A stretch of DNA of 64,000 bases from Hyalella azteca (lineage: Eukaryota > Arthropoda > Malacostraca > Amphipoda > Hyalellidae), in NCBI RefSeq assembly GCF_000764305.2, contig NW_025941287.1, positions 60,670 to 124,669 on the forward strand, read 5' to 3'. Below the pieces are notes generated by a model, which made no database searches, was not told the origin of the DNA, and was given only the letters and a program-made list of their open reading frames with translations. The number at the start of each line of letters is the position of its first letter. The stretch's first letter is position 1. A program made the translations under genes and the position numbers. This document shows positions 10,983 to 21,564 of the stretch, in pieces.

Positions 10983-12235
10983 TTTGATAAAGCCGCTGAC
11001 CGCTTCATTTGATGACGTTACACACCGTTTCATTTGATGACGCTACAGACCGCTTCATTTGATGACGTTACAGACCGTTTCATTTGATGACGCTACAGAC
11101 AGCTTCATTTGATGACGTTACAGACAGCTTCATCTGATGACGCTACAGACAGCTTCATCTGATGACGTTACAGACCGTTTCATTTGATGACGCTACAGAC
11201 AGCTTCATCTGATGACGCTACAGACAGCTTCATCTGATGACGTTACAGACCGTTTCATTTGATAACGCTACAGACAGCTTCATCTGATGACGCTAGATGA
11301 CGCTGCAGACCGCTTCATTTGATGACGCTACAGACCACCTCATGTGATGATGCTACAGACCGCTTCATTTGATGACGCTACAGACCGCTTCATTTGATGA
11401 CGCTGCAGACCGCTTCATTTGATGACGCTACAGACCGCTTCATTTGATGACGCTACAGACCGCTTCATTTGATGACGCTGCAGACCGCTTCATTTGATGA
11501 CGCTACAGACCACTTCATTTGATGACGCTACAGACCACTTCATGTGATGACGCTACAGACCGCTTCATTTGATGCCGCCACAGACCGCTTCATTTGATGA
11601 CGCTGCAGACCGCTTCATTTGATGACACTTCAGACCACTTCATTTGATGACGCTACAGACCGCTTCATTTGATGATGCAACAGACCGTTTCATTTGATGA
11701 CGCCACGGACCGCTTCATTTGATGACGCTACAGACCGCTTCATTTGATGACGCTACAGACCGCTTCATTTGATGACACGATAGACCGCTTCATTTGATGA
11801 CGCTGCAGACCGCTTCATTTGATGACACTACAGACCGCTCCCTTTGATGACACTACAACCGCTTCATTTGATGACCCCACAGACCGCTTCATTTGATGAC
11901 CCCATAGACCACTTCATTTGATGACACTACAGACCGCTTCATTTGATGGCGCTATTGACCGCTTCATTTGATGACCCCACAGACCGCTTCATTTGATGAC
12001 CCCACAGACCGCTTCATTTGATGACCCCACAGACCGCTTCATTTGATGACCCCACAGACCGCAGTCACCGCTTCGTTTGATGACGCTACAGACCGCTTCA
12101 TTTGATGACCCCACAGACCGCTTCATTTGATGAAGTCACCGCTTCGTTTGATAAAGCAATGCTTTATTTGACGAATTACCACATCACTTTATGAAGCACC
12201 GCTTCATTCAATGAAGCGTCCACATCATTTGATGA
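10983..12235. repeat. Large 25-bp minisatellite, about 46 units
   Basis: The consensus unit is CTTCATTTGATGACGCTACA followed by GACCG. The array runs nearly unbroken from 10983 to about 12150 and decays by 12235. Unit variants are blocked: CAGACAGCTTCATCTG units cluster at about 11095-11290, GACGCTGCAGACCGC forms in the middle, and GATGACCCCACAGACC forms at 11870-12125, consistent with local homogenisation by unequal exchange. A short perfect palindrome (CTTCATTCAATGAAG) lies in the decayed tail. It has no spacer/repeat alternation. Confidence 0.95.
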
Positions 12236-12364
12236 AAGTTAATCAAGAAGCAGAAATTGTCTGGCGAGGGCTGATGCCGTGCGAGGGTAGGGTGATGGAG
12301 CTCTGCATTAGAGGGAAGTCATCCCTCTGCTGGGCCGCTTAATTTCCTGTTGCAAAACGTCTTT

Positions 12365-12535
12365 ATACGGAGCTTTAAATTAACCGTAACGTGAATTTGA
12401 CGTGATTTCATCTCGCCGTAACGTATGCTCGCCGTAATCTAAATTTGCCATATCTTCACATCGCCGTTCCATCATTTAGCCGTATCGTAAATTAGCTGTA
12501 GCGAAGAATAGCCGTAACGAAAAATACATAGCCGC
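12365..12535. repeat. Irregular GCCGTA-motif cluster
   Basis: GCCGTA, ACCGTAACG, CGCCGTAATC and related hexamers recur nine or more times at uneven spacing, each usually followed by an AT-rich tract. The spacing is too irregular for a simple tandem array. Confidence 0.4.
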
Positions 12536-12539
12536 ACGA

Positions 12540-13680
12540 ATTGGCTTGCCTACGAATTTCGAGGAATTATTATAAAGATCGTTAAGTTTTTGTAACAAAG
12601 ATCGTAAAGTTGTAACTAATATTTTCAATAATTAATTTGATTTAGTTAATATCATGATTCGAAAATCAGAATTAATATCGAAATTATAACGAGTTTTCAG
12701 TGTACATGCAGTCTTACACACAATTCTTTTTCGAGTGAATTGAACGATATATTAGTGATAAATGACTTTATAATTAACTTTTCACCAACCAGTCAAATGA
12801 CAGTTATTCCACAGAGAAATTAATGCGCGAAATTTTGCCGTATAACATGCGTATTTACTTTCATCTGAGCGTCGTCATTATTCGGTGATGATATTTCTGT
12901 AAACAATGTGCATTTAAAGTGCGGGATTTTTTGAAATCGCGGTTAGCTGAACCTAAAAGCTACGTTCGAGTGAAGCGAGTGGCTTTTTAACGAAGTTTAC
13001 TCATAGCATTTTTAAAAACTAAATGCGCGTGAAAAGCATCGGTAGCAAAGTCTTTTAAATTGTGAACGAGCCAGATTCCACCAGTGAGTAAAGTTTTGTT
13101 GTGGCATTCTTTCTGCGAATGCCTGATGGGCCATTTTACAGCCAAATACTACAAGTCGTATTTTTTTTGCATTTTTGATGGCTGTACTTTAGAATTGTAT
13201 TTTTTTAATTGATACAAAATAGGAAGGTGAATTTTTGAATCTCAACTTACAAATTTACTAGTCATATTAATAATTTGCCACCTTTGGCTTTTTTTTGTCC
13301 CGGATTTGGCCGATTATGCCGACAAATGGCAACACCGCTTTCAGTAACAATCTTCAATAAACTAAAATAAATTAAAAAACAACGAACTTTCACGGGGTCA
13401 CAAACTTGCTCGGATAAAAAGAAAAAAAATTTGAGCAGCGAAATCTTGAAGATTGCTCTGATGGAAGAATATTAAAGAACAACGGTTGCAAGCGCGCATC
13501 AAAAAATAAAATAAAAAACGACAATTTCAAGCTCGCGCAGATACGAAGATTAACGTGTTACGTACAATATTAAGGCATGAGACTTCAGTCGTTTGTTAGC
13601 TTCCTTTGTTCTAGAGTTGAATGCCCGAGCGGTTATTACTTCGCTGGATCTCGTCTCAAGTTTGCAGAGATCCAATAGAC
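12540..13680. other. Unannotated AT-rich stretch
   Basis: No coding frame, repeat unit or RNA gene was recognised. Confidence 0.4.
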
Positions 13681-13685
13681 AAATC

Positions 13686-13815
13686 CAGTGACACACTTAC
13701 TGCACATAGCACTGATACGCCCTCTAGCTGGTCAAAAGTGGGTCAGGCTGGCTAACACGAGGGCAAGAAATGCATCAGGATTTGGACAAACAAAGTCTCA
13801 CAATTTCCTGAGTGT
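13686..13815 (+). mobile_element. MITE family A copy, left end missing
   Basis: The copy starts inside the unit at AGTGACACACTTACTGCACA, continues through GATACGCCCT and AAGTGGGTCAGGCTGGCTAA, and ends ACAAAGTCTCACAATTTCCT then GAGTGTG. The terminal GGGTCAT segment is absent. Confidence 0.55.
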
Positions 13816-14162
13816 GGCCGAGCTTAGTGGCGGCAATCCAAGAGAGAAACAGAAGCTGCCACAGCAACAGAAGCTGCCACAGTGTAGCGGGCCAGCCTTG
13901 GCCGCGCTTAAAACGCTGTTAGTTTTATTCAGCCTCCGCACCTCTCTGACACAGACTAAGGAGAAAAAGTTAGCGTAGATAGTGTTCTCGAGAAGCAACT
14001 GATAGGAGTAGGCAGCCTACCTTTGCCTGACTTGCCACCTTATAATGTCTGTACATATCTGTATATGATGTTTGTAAATTATCTGCATTCGTGAACCTAC
14101 TTGCATTTAGTTTAAAGTCTATTGTCGTCCCTGTGGTTTCTCTATGTAATTCAAATATACGT

Positions 14163-14225
14163 TGTGGACACAGCAACAGAAGCTGCCACAGCAACAGAAG
14201 CTGCCACAGCAACAGAAGCTGCAGC
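14163..14225. repeat. 18-bp CAGCAACAGAAGCTGCCA repeat
   Basis: Three units in tandem; the same unit occurs about 1.7 times at 13852-13881. It lies inside overlapping non-coding frames. Confidence 0.7.
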
Positions 14226-14399
14226 AGCATTAAAATCCGCCGTCGAAATAGTAAAAACACATTCAGAAAAAACACCCTCAAGAGCAGAAATACACAGACG
14301 GTGTTAAAATTCGATGCTGACTGTTTACAATCACACACAAAAAAACTAAATTAAAAAGCTCTAGCTTCTCAATGCAGAGCCAATTCTGGAAACAAATAT

Positions 14400-15970
14400 T
14401 CCGTTATAAAACAAGGGTGCAAGACTAACAACTTTCGCAGCAGTCAACCCGCCTGCAGCAATTGAACGCTCTGCCGTAAAGCTGTTCCCTCCCGAGTCTT
14501 CTCTGAGTACTACGGCATTTTTAATTTCTCTAAATATTCAAACGAGGGGAAAGATGTGTTGAATTTGAGGACGGTTTTTTAGAGCAGCTCTTCGCATGAG
14601 GGAGAGAAAGATCATCGGTCTATGGCTTGGCCACGTGAAAGAAAGCATGAAAGATGGAATCCTTATGCAAAAAGTTGCATGATTTTAATTTATGAACATA
14701 TTATGATCTGCAAAACTCTAAAAAGATTTTATGTTCACAAGAAAAAGTTATTCAGAAATTTTAATACATTTCTAATGTGAAAAACATTTCAGAAATGTCT
14801 TTGGTAAGAACAGACTGAACAGTTGGAAACGTATCTCTAAGTTCCACTAGAGCTCATAAATACAAAACAACTCAGTAACACAAACGCTTAATACAAACTG
14901 GAAAAATATTTTAAAAATTAGAATGTGCTTATTATTAACATAAAAAAATCATGAATATGAATGAATTAGACATGGGCGCCGATACTCAACGACTATCGAA
15001 GGATATTCTCTTGTACGTCTTTAATGAAACTTGCAGCACAGTACCAAAACAATAAAAAATTTATCTCCGGGAGACATTCCCTATTTACAGGGACTGCCAG
15101 CATGCCTGTAAACCGAAATATATCTATTATAACCTGAGCAAATATTGTTAAAAATAATATTTCCAAATAATGACATACATGTAAATCGAAATCTTTTCAA
15201 TATAACCCTGAGAAATTTTTGAGAAGACCCTGACTGCCATCAGCAAGCATAAAAATATTCGACTACTAAAGATGGAGAGCGACGAATGAAACATCATCGG
15301 TGCTATGCTAAATGATACGAAGTAACATACATTCTTTGTAATAAATTTAAAAAATTCAAAACATTAAATAAACCACTTAAATTTACAACATTAGTACACA
15401 TTTAGGTATAGAAAGCCGGTCTAATTAGTAAGCCGGTTTAAATAGTTAGTAGAATCGTAGTATAGTGAAGAACATACACTTCAATGATTATACATCGTAG
15501 CTTGATATCTGTATAACACGTGTAGATACTTAAGTAATGCATGTAACGAACGTTATTTTGTCGAATATTCGCAACGACATCACATAATACTAATAGAATC
15601 AATCACAATTAATATAAAGTACAGTAGAGTAGACTCAATCTTCACATAATAGATAAATTGATTGTAATAGTAAATGAAAAAAACATGACACAGAAATGCC
15701 CTGAGGTTATAACGCGATTAATGGTCGCTGAAGTAAAGAAAACTCTGCCGATGCAGCGATCTTTCACTCTGATCATCGACTTAAAAGCAAACATTTTATA
15801 AGAAACAGGAGGTCTTGTACTCATCAGACGCGTACGTTGGCAGACTGAATAAATGATGCAAGGCAGTGATGAATTTCTTGCCTTTTTATCCTCACTCTTC
15901 TCATTACACTCACTTTATTACACTTATTATATTAAACTCGTTATATTACACCTGCTCCACAGCAATAGCG
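14400..15970. other. Unannotated AT-rich stretch
   Basis: Nothing with coding character, and no repeat or RNA gene was recognised. Confidence 0.35.
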
Positions 15971-15977
15971 AAGGTAG

Positions 15978-16075
15978 CAGTGATACGGTCTTCTGCCGAA
16001 CTAAACTGAGTAAGGATGACCCATACAGGGTTAAAGAGAGCATCGATATTCATACAAAGTCTCAATTATTTTATT
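15978..16075 (+). mobile_element. MITE family A fragment
   Basis: Internal-to-right part of the unit: AGTGATACGGTCTTCTGCCG, AACTGAGTAAGGATGACCCA, then GAGCATCGATATTC and ACAAAGTCTCAATTATTT. Diverged. Confidence 0.45.
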
Positions 16076-16099
16076 CGAATCAACTTTAAATAAAACTGC

Positions 16100-16215
16100 T
16101 GCTTTCATTATCACTGAGTTCACTAACAATGATATCACTAACAATGATATCGCTAACAATGATAACACAAACAATTATATCACTAACACATAACTGATAT
16201 CACTATCAGTGTTAT
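16100..16215. repeat. 15-bp ACTAACAATGATATC minisatellite
   Basis: About five imperfect units in tandem, the later ones drifting to TATCACTAACACATAAC and ACTATCAGTGTTATC. Confidence 0.75.
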
Positions 16216-16219
16216 CACT

Positions 16220-17360
16220 AACGGCAGCATCACCAACTCTGCCATCGCCAGCCATTATTCACTCATTATGATAAATCATCTGTGAAATTCCATCAACTAT
16301 AAAATTCCATCATCGAATGATATTAGCCAATGGATACAATGTCATTAAGCAGGGATGGGTTTATGATTAGTGAATTCTATACATGGATAGCTTCTCCTCA
16401 AACAGTATATCATACATGCCGTGTCGCACGTAATGTTTGAATTTCTGAATACTACGTACTGTCTTTTAGTTTTAGGTATTTTGACTAGATGTTTATAGTT
16501 GTACTCTGTTTTACAGTACATATAAGTGTAATGTTGACATTGCCTCTTTTATGCTGATTTTTCTACTATGACATACGGTTATCCGTTTTTAAGGCTTTTG
16601 TCAATGATTTTGATTATTTTAGAAACTTGTTACTTATTTGTTTTAATCGTCGTCTTGTTATCATCGGAATTGAGTTTTGTACCTATTGTTTTGCCTTCGA
16701 AGCTTTTTTAGCTTATAAGGGCATTCACCTGGAAGCCTTGCTATTTTATTTGACGTCTCTTTTTATTTTTCATTGTAACGTGTGCTCCTGTGCGAATGAA
16801 TAAATAATTCAAATCAAAATCAAATCTAGAATTCATCCACGCCATCCACGTTAATATTCGGTAAAAATTCGGAAAAGTTAACAAAAATTTACCAAATCTA
16901 TTGCAATTCGCCATAATTTACAAAGATATGATTAATTTTTTATTAATCTTTTTGCTTTAAAATTTGTAGCAAATTCGTGATTCACACAATCGAGTGAAAT
17001 TAAAATTAATAATAATCATAGTACAGAATTGCTCAATGCAGAGCACGTCTAAATCATGACGTGCCTGCGTGTGACATGACGGTGATCGTTCGCACGTTAT
17101 TCCTCCCGAACCCGGCTGGAATTTATAGTTGATAATCATCGGCCAATACTTAATCCTTTATATGCTTGGCCACACAAAAAATAACATTTTTAGCACGGTT
17201 TTAACCATTGCACTGAACTTTTAACACATTCCACTCTAACCTGGCTAGATATTATCACCTGATTTTCGTGGCTATCTCTTTATCCTTCACTTGGCCACCA
17301 ATAAGAAAAAATGGATTTTTAGTATAGCAGATGGCCACCCAAAAATCTCCCTTAATTTAT
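16220..17360. other. Unannotated AT-rich stretch
   Basis: No gene, repeat or RNA was recognised. AATAAATAATTC near 16798 resembles a polyadenylation signal but nothing coding precedes it. Confidence 0.3.
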
Positions 17361-17367
17361 AACACGC

Positions 17368-17525
17368 ACTCACAAAAATTAATCGGTTCGTATTGTCCAG
17401 ATAGCGATACATTTTATGCACTTATCACCGATACGCCCTTTTACCGCGCTAAGTTTAGTCAAAATGACTTCCACCGGGGCAAAAGTGCATCCTAAGTTGG
17501 ACAAAGTCTCACTCATTTCTCATAC
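17368..17525 (+). mobile_element. MITE family A copy
   Basis: Full-length unit: CACTCACAAAAATTAATCGG, TATTGTCCAGATAGCGATAC, GATACGCCCTTTTACC, TTGGACAAAGTCTCACTCAT and TTCTCATACTG. The inner GGGTCA palindrome has decayed to TAGTCAAAATGACT. Confidence 0.6.
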
Positions 17526-18608
17526 TGCAGTGGTAGTGAATCTCAGACAAGTCCCACGTTTGATTTCGTAAGATTATCTCATGTGGGCGCCGGTGACTCG
17601 GTTTGTCAGGCGTAATCAAGGCAAATGTCACCTCGCTAAGACCTCCTGTTTGCTCTGTTATTAGAACGTCTTCAATATTCATGCAAACTCTGCTCCCAAT
17701 TGCCTTCGGGAAGCGCGGTAATTGATTCTCAGGGATCATGGAAATGAACATTCATGCAAATTCATCTTGGATATTGGATTTTTGAATGATTTAAGTGGAT
17801 AATTAATGTATATGGCACATAAATTATGTATAATCAATAATCTATAATTAATAATATCGCCTTTAAGTATTAAATTACTATTACACGCAACATTCGTGGA
17901 AATTCATTTTGCCACGTTCGGAAATTGGATTTTCTGAACAATTCTTCACTAAGCAAAGCACTGTTAAACTACACGACGAAGAATTCCTTGAATCGTTCCA
18001 AGTTTACGTTTACCACAAATTCGAAGCCAACAGCTGCTATTGGCCACTTAACTTTGAAACCTGAAAGCTGATTGACTGATAAATTTAGAATTAGATCCTG
18101 TAATTATGCGCCTCTTTAGTGTTAGGGTCAGTGAGCATGGTTTCAAAGTTATGTCCATTTAAAGTTTAAATGCAAGTCAACATAAATGAAATTTGGATAT
18201 AACATTATATTTCTCCTGTAGTCTTCAACAATCTTTTTTAAACGTTAAAAAAGCCTAATATACGTCATAAAACCATATTTTTAACGTTATTTCAGTTTGA
18301 AAGGACAAATTAATCTTGTGTCAGGTTTCTCGACAGAGAAGCGCAGTATCAAAACATCATTTATCAGTAAAAAAAGGGCTCCCAAAAGCAAAGAAAATCC
18401 TAGACTTGCTCTAGAAATGCCAGAAGACGCCAGCCTCATTTCTCATTGCCGGTAGAAATTCTAGTGCTCCAAAGAAGAGATATTTTTTAACTTTCATTCG
18501 CCCAGGGACAAAGACGGGGACTTGAGCTTTACGCTTAATATGACATTTAGGTTTCAAAAGATTTTTTCATCTCGTAATTTTTTCTTAGTCACTGCTCAGG
18601 TTACCTTT

Positions 18609-18794
18609 TGCTCAGAAAATTTATCGGTCAATATTGTGTAAATGGTGACACACTTATTTGACCATAGCACGAGCATGCAGTCACGTAGTTCTGATACGCC
18701 CTTTTCACCCAGCCAAAGTGGGTCAGGATGACCCACACATGGCGGAAAAATGCATCGCTATTTGGGCAAAGTCGCACTATTTTCTCTGAGTGTA
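18609..18794 (+). mobile_element. MITE family A copy
   Basis: Full-length unit with both ends and a perfect inner palindrome TGGGTCAGGATGACCCA. It opens TGCTCAGAAAATTTATCGG and closes TTTTCTCTGAGTGTAGG. A ~15-bp insertion (GAGCATGCAGTCACG) separates the left and inner parts. A reversed copy lies at 19164-19291 and a SINE lies between them. Confidence 0.65.
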
Positions 18795-18824
18795 GGTTTT
18801 CTTGTGGCTTAAAATGAGGGCAAT

Positions 18825-19078
18825 ATATAATATAGCGGTTTCAGCGTTTATTGGGCGTAGGCCTGTTGCCGATTCTTAGCATCGCAGAACATTCACATCA
18901 TTTTGAGGTCTCGAACTCGCAATTCACTGCTACAATTCTGCTGTGCTTAACCGCCCGGCCTTGCCGATTCTGACCAGAAACTGGCGCACAGAGCTGGGAT
19001 CGAACCCGCGCCTCTCTAGTGCGTCAATCTTGGTACTCTGAACTTTAACCACTGGGCCACCCTGCCCTCGGCAACCGA
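18825..19078 (-). mobile_element. tRNA-derived SINE
   Basis: On the minus strand from about 19075, an A-box-like GGTGGCCCAGTGGTTAA (19061-19045) is followed about 40 nt later by the B box GGTTCGATCCC (19007-18997), the split polymerase III promoter of a tRNA-derived SINE head. Further downstream (about 18955-18900) a second A/B-like pair, GGCGGTTAAGC and GAGTTCGAGACC, suggests a dimeric head. The tail continues to about 18825 and overlaps no gene. It is not an intact tRNA, because acceptor-stem pairing is not evident. Confidence 0.6.
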
Positions 19079-19163
19079 GGGGTTTACCAACAGCTCGTTT
19101 TGAAAATAATATGAATTATCGAAATAAAAATCGACATAAAATAAGCAGTAATCAAGTGTATCT

Positions 19164-19291
19164 ACACGCAGAGAAATGAGCGAGACATGGCCAAATAAAG
19201 ATGCACTTTTTTGCTCCTGTCTGAGTCATCCTAACCCGGTTTGGCACGAAAGAAAGGGCGTATTAGTGCTACTTGAAATATTAGTGCTACG
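19164..19291 (-). mobile_element. MITE family A copy, reversed
   Basis: Reverse orientation: ACACGCAGAGAAATGAGCGA, GACATGGCCAAATAAAGATG, GAGTCATCCTAACCCGGTTT, then GGGCGTATTAGTGCTAC. The distal GGGTCAT end is missing. With the forward copy at 18609-18794 it frames the SINE. Confidence 0.55.
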
Positions 19292-19854
19292 TAAAAATAA
19301 ATAAACAGAAATGACCGAAGCCAATAAAAATGTTTTGCGTCCAGTACCAAATGGTTGACCCAAACCGGAAAGTTACTGACGCATCCGCAAAAAATCTTAA
19401 TTTTTATCAACAACAATTTCATAAATTGACCGTGAATTTTCGGTGACCCAAATCTACCAAGGAAGTATTGCTAAAATGGCGTCTGAAATATATTTTTGAC
19501 ATTTTGTTTTTACTGAGTGACGACACGAAATGACCACCAAGCTATATGACTACAATGAATCTTGGGTGGAAATTTAGGAATGGTGGTTCATGTATATAAG
19601 ATCAATCCAGCCAAGCAACAACATAATTGCCCCAAATATTAGCAAATAATACAAGGAAAACATAGTATTATTTGTATACTTAATATGATGCATGCTATTT
19701 TTCATAAACGAGTTATAACCATTATAAATTCCAGCCTGCATGATGATGAATCCGAAGAATGAATGGCAATGCTCGTTGGTCCAAATATTTAAGATCGTCT
19801 TCCACTGTTCGAAGAAAAATTTATTCCATTAATCTTATTGAAATGAATATTAAC

Positions 19855-20490
19855 TCCAGGAATTTAAAAGTAAAGAAAATAGCCAAAAAGTTCACCATTT
19901 CTTATAATCGAAAACGTTTCGGAGTCCAGCTCCATCGTCAATTCAAAACCTAGAACACAGGTACAAACAATTAGTAGCCTAAAATTCATATTCAAACAAT
20001 TCACCTAAACTTGAGGACATTAGAACTAAAATCGAAGATAACAGAAATAAAAATGAGATAACATGTAGAGAGGGTACTATCTATTTACAATTTCTAGAGG
20101 ATAGGAACTGAATGCTGCATTTAAACTGGGTTTCTGTTTGAAAATATATAAAGATTCTAAAATTCGTAGGTCAGAAACACCGGTTGTGGAGGCTAAAACT
20201 CTAAAGTCACTATTGGACACCGGGACGTTGCACTGCTCGGCATGAATACGTACGGCTGAATGAGGGGGATGCGCAAGTATGTTCCCTGTTCTATAACTCC
20301 TGCCCCTATGCTCTGCAAGCTTATAAGAAATGGTGAACTTTTTGGCTATTTTCTTTACTTTTAAATTCCTGGTAAATTTGCGACTTAAGCAGCCAAGTGA
20401 TTTTAATACTTGACAGTAATATTTCTTGAGTAATCCTATAGTATCTTCAGGAATTCTCGTTTCAAGTTGGATACAAAATATCAATAACAA
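19855..20490 (-). mobile_element. Penelope-like element fragment with inverted terminal segment
   Basis: The minus strand encodes the C-terminal half of a GIY-YIG domain: EHRGRSYRTG, then HPPHSAVRIHAEQCNVPVS, then LRILESLYIFKQKPSLNA, ending YPLEIVNR and TAG at 20077. It is homologous to the copy at 2596-3048. Upstream the frame does not continue into endonuclease sequence; at 20325-20372 it enters a segment that is the reverse complement of 19860-19905 (AAATGGTGAACTTTTTGGC and neighbours). That inverted ~48-bp pair flanking the coding remnant is typical of Penelope pLTR-type ends. The apparent 137-aa frame is therefore a fusion of repeat and truncated ORF, not a gene. Confidence 0.75.
19902..19948 (-). 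ncRNA. Hammerhead ribozyme-like motif in Penelope end
   Basis: Minus strand: TTGACGA (canonical CTGANGA except the first base), stem II GGAG-loop-CTCC with perfect 4-bp pairing around CTGGA, GAAAC, stem III CGTTTTCG (CG-TTTT-CG), then ATT as the cleavage triplet. This is the best-formed stem II and III of the three copies in the window. Confidence 0.55.
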
Positions 20491-20499
20491 ACATCGACG

Positions 20500-20965
20500 A
20501 GATTAATTAGAAGATCTAACCTCCAAGGAGGGTAAATAGAGTGCACCAGCACAGTTTAAGCATGTTGATAATTAAGTAAGGATGATCGTAATCATAAGAA
20601 GAAGAAAATAACCAACAAATCCAGGAAGCGCTGGAACAAGCGTAACCTCAGCTCGCGAGTTCTCACATACATAAAAAATAAAGTACTAATCACAATTGGT
20701 CACGTAGAAAATAGCGAACGTTAAACACATTCGGAAAAGATTGGCATCAATTTAATATTTTTGTGCTAAATTATCAAAACAATCAAATACATACATTTTT
20801 TAGAAAAATTCCTAATTACATAAGGTTTTCGCAATCGTGCCACAAGACCAAACCGATCAAACAGACGTTAAATTAAATTTCTCAACAGTTGCATATCGTT
20901 GGAAGCAGATAGGAATGTCGACACACAGACATGCAGTTGATCAAAGGCAGCCATTCCAGAACGTT
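20500..20965. other. Unannotated stretch
   Basis: Nothing recognised. Confidence 0.3.
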
Positions 20966-20968
20966 TTT

Positions 20969-21230
20969 AACTCACACCCCAACACTACGAACCAAAATAA
21001 ACATGTTACCCCATAACTCACACCCCAACACTACGAACCAAAATAAACATGTTACCCCATAACTCACTCCCCAACACTATAAGCTAAAATAAACATGTTC
21101 CCATAACTCACTCCCCAATATTACACGCCAAAATAAACATGTTACCCTATAACTCACTCCCCAACACTTCAAGCCAAAATAAACATGTNCGAAACTACAA
21201 GCCAATATAAATATGTTAATTACCTTTCCT
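20969..21230. repeat. 46-bp tandem repeat interrupted by a gap
   Basis: About five units containing AACTCACACCCCAACACTAC and AAAATAAACATGTTACCCCA. A single N at 21189 breaks the array; a further partial unit follows (AACTACAAGCCAATATAAA). The true copy number is unknown. Confidence 0.85.
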
Positions 21231-21279
21231 CAAATGACATTGTCCATAGTCCCATTTTTTAGTCCATAGTTATATAAAG

Positions 21280-21558
21280 CTATAACCTCCCGATGCCCCC
21301 ACCTGCATTAGCAGCAATGGAGGTGATAAATCGATCAATTACCCCTGATGATAACGTTTCCGGAACATCTGATCTCAAGTGAAGTGGAGAGTCCAATAAA
21401 GAGCGCCGAATTATCGGTAAGGGCGGCTCAATGGGTCCAACAAAATCACGCACCAATTCTTGGAAATTTCCGGAAAAGAAATCGTTGGCCAAATTAGCGT
21501 CGCTAGAATTCCACACGCTAACTGATGAGAATAGCGACAATTTCATTATATTTTTCAA
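21280..21558 (-). CDS. Possible short exon, unknown protein
   Basis: An open frame of 92 codons on the minus strand has a more protein-like composition than its surroundings: an acidic/aromatic stretch (DANLANDFFSGNFQELV), prolines (GPIEPPLPIIRR) and a glycine-rich end (NAGGGIGRL) before TAG. A possible 3' splice site (TTCTCATCAG, about 21530) would make it an internal or terminal exon beginning SVWNSSDAN. No family was recognised and no partner exons were located. It may be a chance frame. Confidence 0.2.
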   Translation of the reverse strand: MKNIMKLSLFSSVSVWNSSDANLANDFFSGNFQELVRDFVGPIEPPLPIIRRSLLDSPLHLRSDVPETLSSGVIDRFITSIAANAGGGIGRL

Positions 21559-21564
21559 AAATTT

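Noticed and set aside
10983..12150. CRISPR-like array
   Set aside because: Units are contiguous with no unique spacers, in a eukaryotic genome.
14440..14540. Possible hAT transposase C-terminus (PPAAIERSAV)
   Set aside because: Only a ten-residue resemblance to the ERsFS dimerisation block, with no surrounding hAT sequence.
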